Translations under genes and position numbers: made by a program
The notes under the pieces: model-generated
Database searches by the model: none
Told to the model about the DNA's origin: nothing
The model's input: only the letters and a program-made list of their open reading frames with translations
Shown: positions 63,675-64,000 of the stretch, piece after piece
How the letters are laid out: each line of letters starts with the position of its first letter
How positions within the stretch are numbered: the stretch's first letter is position 1
DNA from: Dyella_B sp966430775
GTDB taxonomy: Bacteria; Pseudomonadota; Gammaproteobacteria; Xanthomonadales; Rhodanobacteraceae
Reading direction: 5' to 3'
DNA: 64,000 nucleotides
Assembly (NCBI GenBank): GCA_966430775.1
Contig: CBJMMB010000001.1
Location: 1 to 64,000, forward strand

Positions 63675-63938
63675 TTATTTAAGGTAGCTCCTGAGCACGG
63701 CGATCACCGGCGCAAGTTCTTCCGCGTGCGTGGCGTCATCTCCGTGCAAATGAGAACGCAGATGTCCTTCCAATACTTCAAGGATGAGGCCGTTCACCGC
63801 ACCGCGCACCGCCGCAAGCTGCTGCAGCACGGCACCGCATTCGGCGTCTTCGCTTAACGCGCGCTCCAGCGATTGCACCTGCCCGCCAATGCGGCGCACA
63901 CGCGCCAGTAATTTCTTGTCCTGTTTTACGTGCGACAT
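63675..63938 (-). CDS. RcnR-like nickel/cobalt-responsive repressor (CsoR/FrmR family)
   Basis: An 87-residue DUF156 protein with the family helices KKLLARVRRIGGQVQSLERA and LQQLAAVRGAVNGLILEVLE. The ligand residues fit RcnR rather than FrmR: MSH at the N terminus (His3), Cys34, and GHLRSH with His59 and His63. FrmR has Pro2 and an acidic residue in place of the last His. RcnR represses a nickel/cobalt exporter and lets go when metal binds. A dyad resembling its operator lies 15-33 bp upstream of its start, shared with a divergent gene cut by the window end. Confidence 0.88.
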   Translation of the reverse strand: MSHVKQDKKLLARVRRIGGQVQSLERALSEDAECGAVLQQLAAVRGAVNGLILEVLEGHLRSHLHGDDATHAEELAPVIAVLRSYLK

Positions 63939-63952
63939 CGGTTGGCCCTCGC

Positions 63953-63971
63953 TATACTGGGGGCCAGTATA
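63953..63971. promoter_or_regulatory. RcnR-type operator in the divergent promoter region
   Basis: TATACTGGGGGCCAGTATA contains TACT, a G-tract and AGTA with the 15-base spacing of the E. coli RcnR site (TACT-G6-N-AGTA), except that the tract is five G followed by CC. It lies between the repressor and the divergent gene, so it can control both. Confidence 0.8.
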
Positions 63972-63986
63972 CGTCGGGAGGGGCCG

Positions 63987-64000
63987 GTGAACGATACGCT
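63987..64000 (+). CDS. Start of a divergent gene cut by the window end
   Basis: GTG AAC GAT ACG begins at 63987 behind GGGAGGGG. Only four to five codons are visible, so the product is unknown. Next to an RcnR-like repressor and its operator, a metal exporter is the natural expectation. Confidence 0.5.

Overview
The window (64 kb, GC-rich, dense genes, many small REP-type palindromes) reads like the chromosome of a Gram-negative gammaproteobacterium. Protein style, the REP families and the combination of adhesins with an H1-like type VI secretion system (T6SS) fit Xanthomonadales (Rhodanobacteraceae or Xanthomonadaceae). This placement is an inference from gene content, not a phylogenetic result.

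Left part (1-23.2 kb, all minus strand): two giant surface-protein systems. A 3,206-residue trimeric autotransporter adhesin (321-9941) is followed by the start of a TpgA-like BamE-domain lipoprotein cut by the window edge. A two-partner secretion operon follows: TpsB transporter (21200-23212), a 3,122-residue TpsA exoprotein (11820-21188) with a cysteine pair at its extreme C terminus, and an exported 364-residue protein of unknown function.

Centre and right (23.6-62.6 kb, nearly all minus strand): a T6SS locus whose order resembles the P. aeruginosa H1 system read from right to left: tssB, tssC, hcp, tagJ, tssE, tssF, tssG, tssH/clpV, [effector island], vgrG, a small unknown gene, tagH (FHA), tssK, tssL, tssM, tagF, pppA, a PpkA-type kinase and a small membrane protein. 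No tssA or tssJ is visible in the window. Regulation by threonine phosphorylation is well represented. A short T-[IV]-V-[RKQ]-P motif occurs in TssL (Thr14), TagH (Thr109) and the kinase (Thr79, Thr112), which suggests a shared phospho-site for the FHA domain. TagF carries a C-terminal PP2C-like domain that has lost its metal-binding residues and sits directly upstream of an intact PppA.

Effector island (41.2-51.1 kb, parts visibly more AT-rich): a compact armoury inserted between vgrG and clpV. It holds a Tae1-like amidase with exported immunity candidate, a PAAR spike protein, an M35-type metallopeptidase, a class 3 lipase with exported partner, a GH24/pesticin-like lysozyme followed by an LprI-domain inhibitor, and, on the opposite strand, an SleB-like wall hydrolase with exported partner. 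Two zinc-ribbon proteins, a TPR-methyltransferase and a small decayed reading frame are unexplained. A further muramidase/immunity pair (lambda-lysozyme type) lies upstream of tssB.

Right edge (62.9-64 kb): an NTF2/SnoaL-like protein, a small hypothetical gene, an RcnR-like nickel/cobalt repressor and its operator, and the first codons of a divergent gene. REP palindromes of at least four sequence families punctuate the gaps, including two inverted copies of a 73-bp composite element. No tRNA, rRNA, CRISPR array, insertion sequence or integrase was found.
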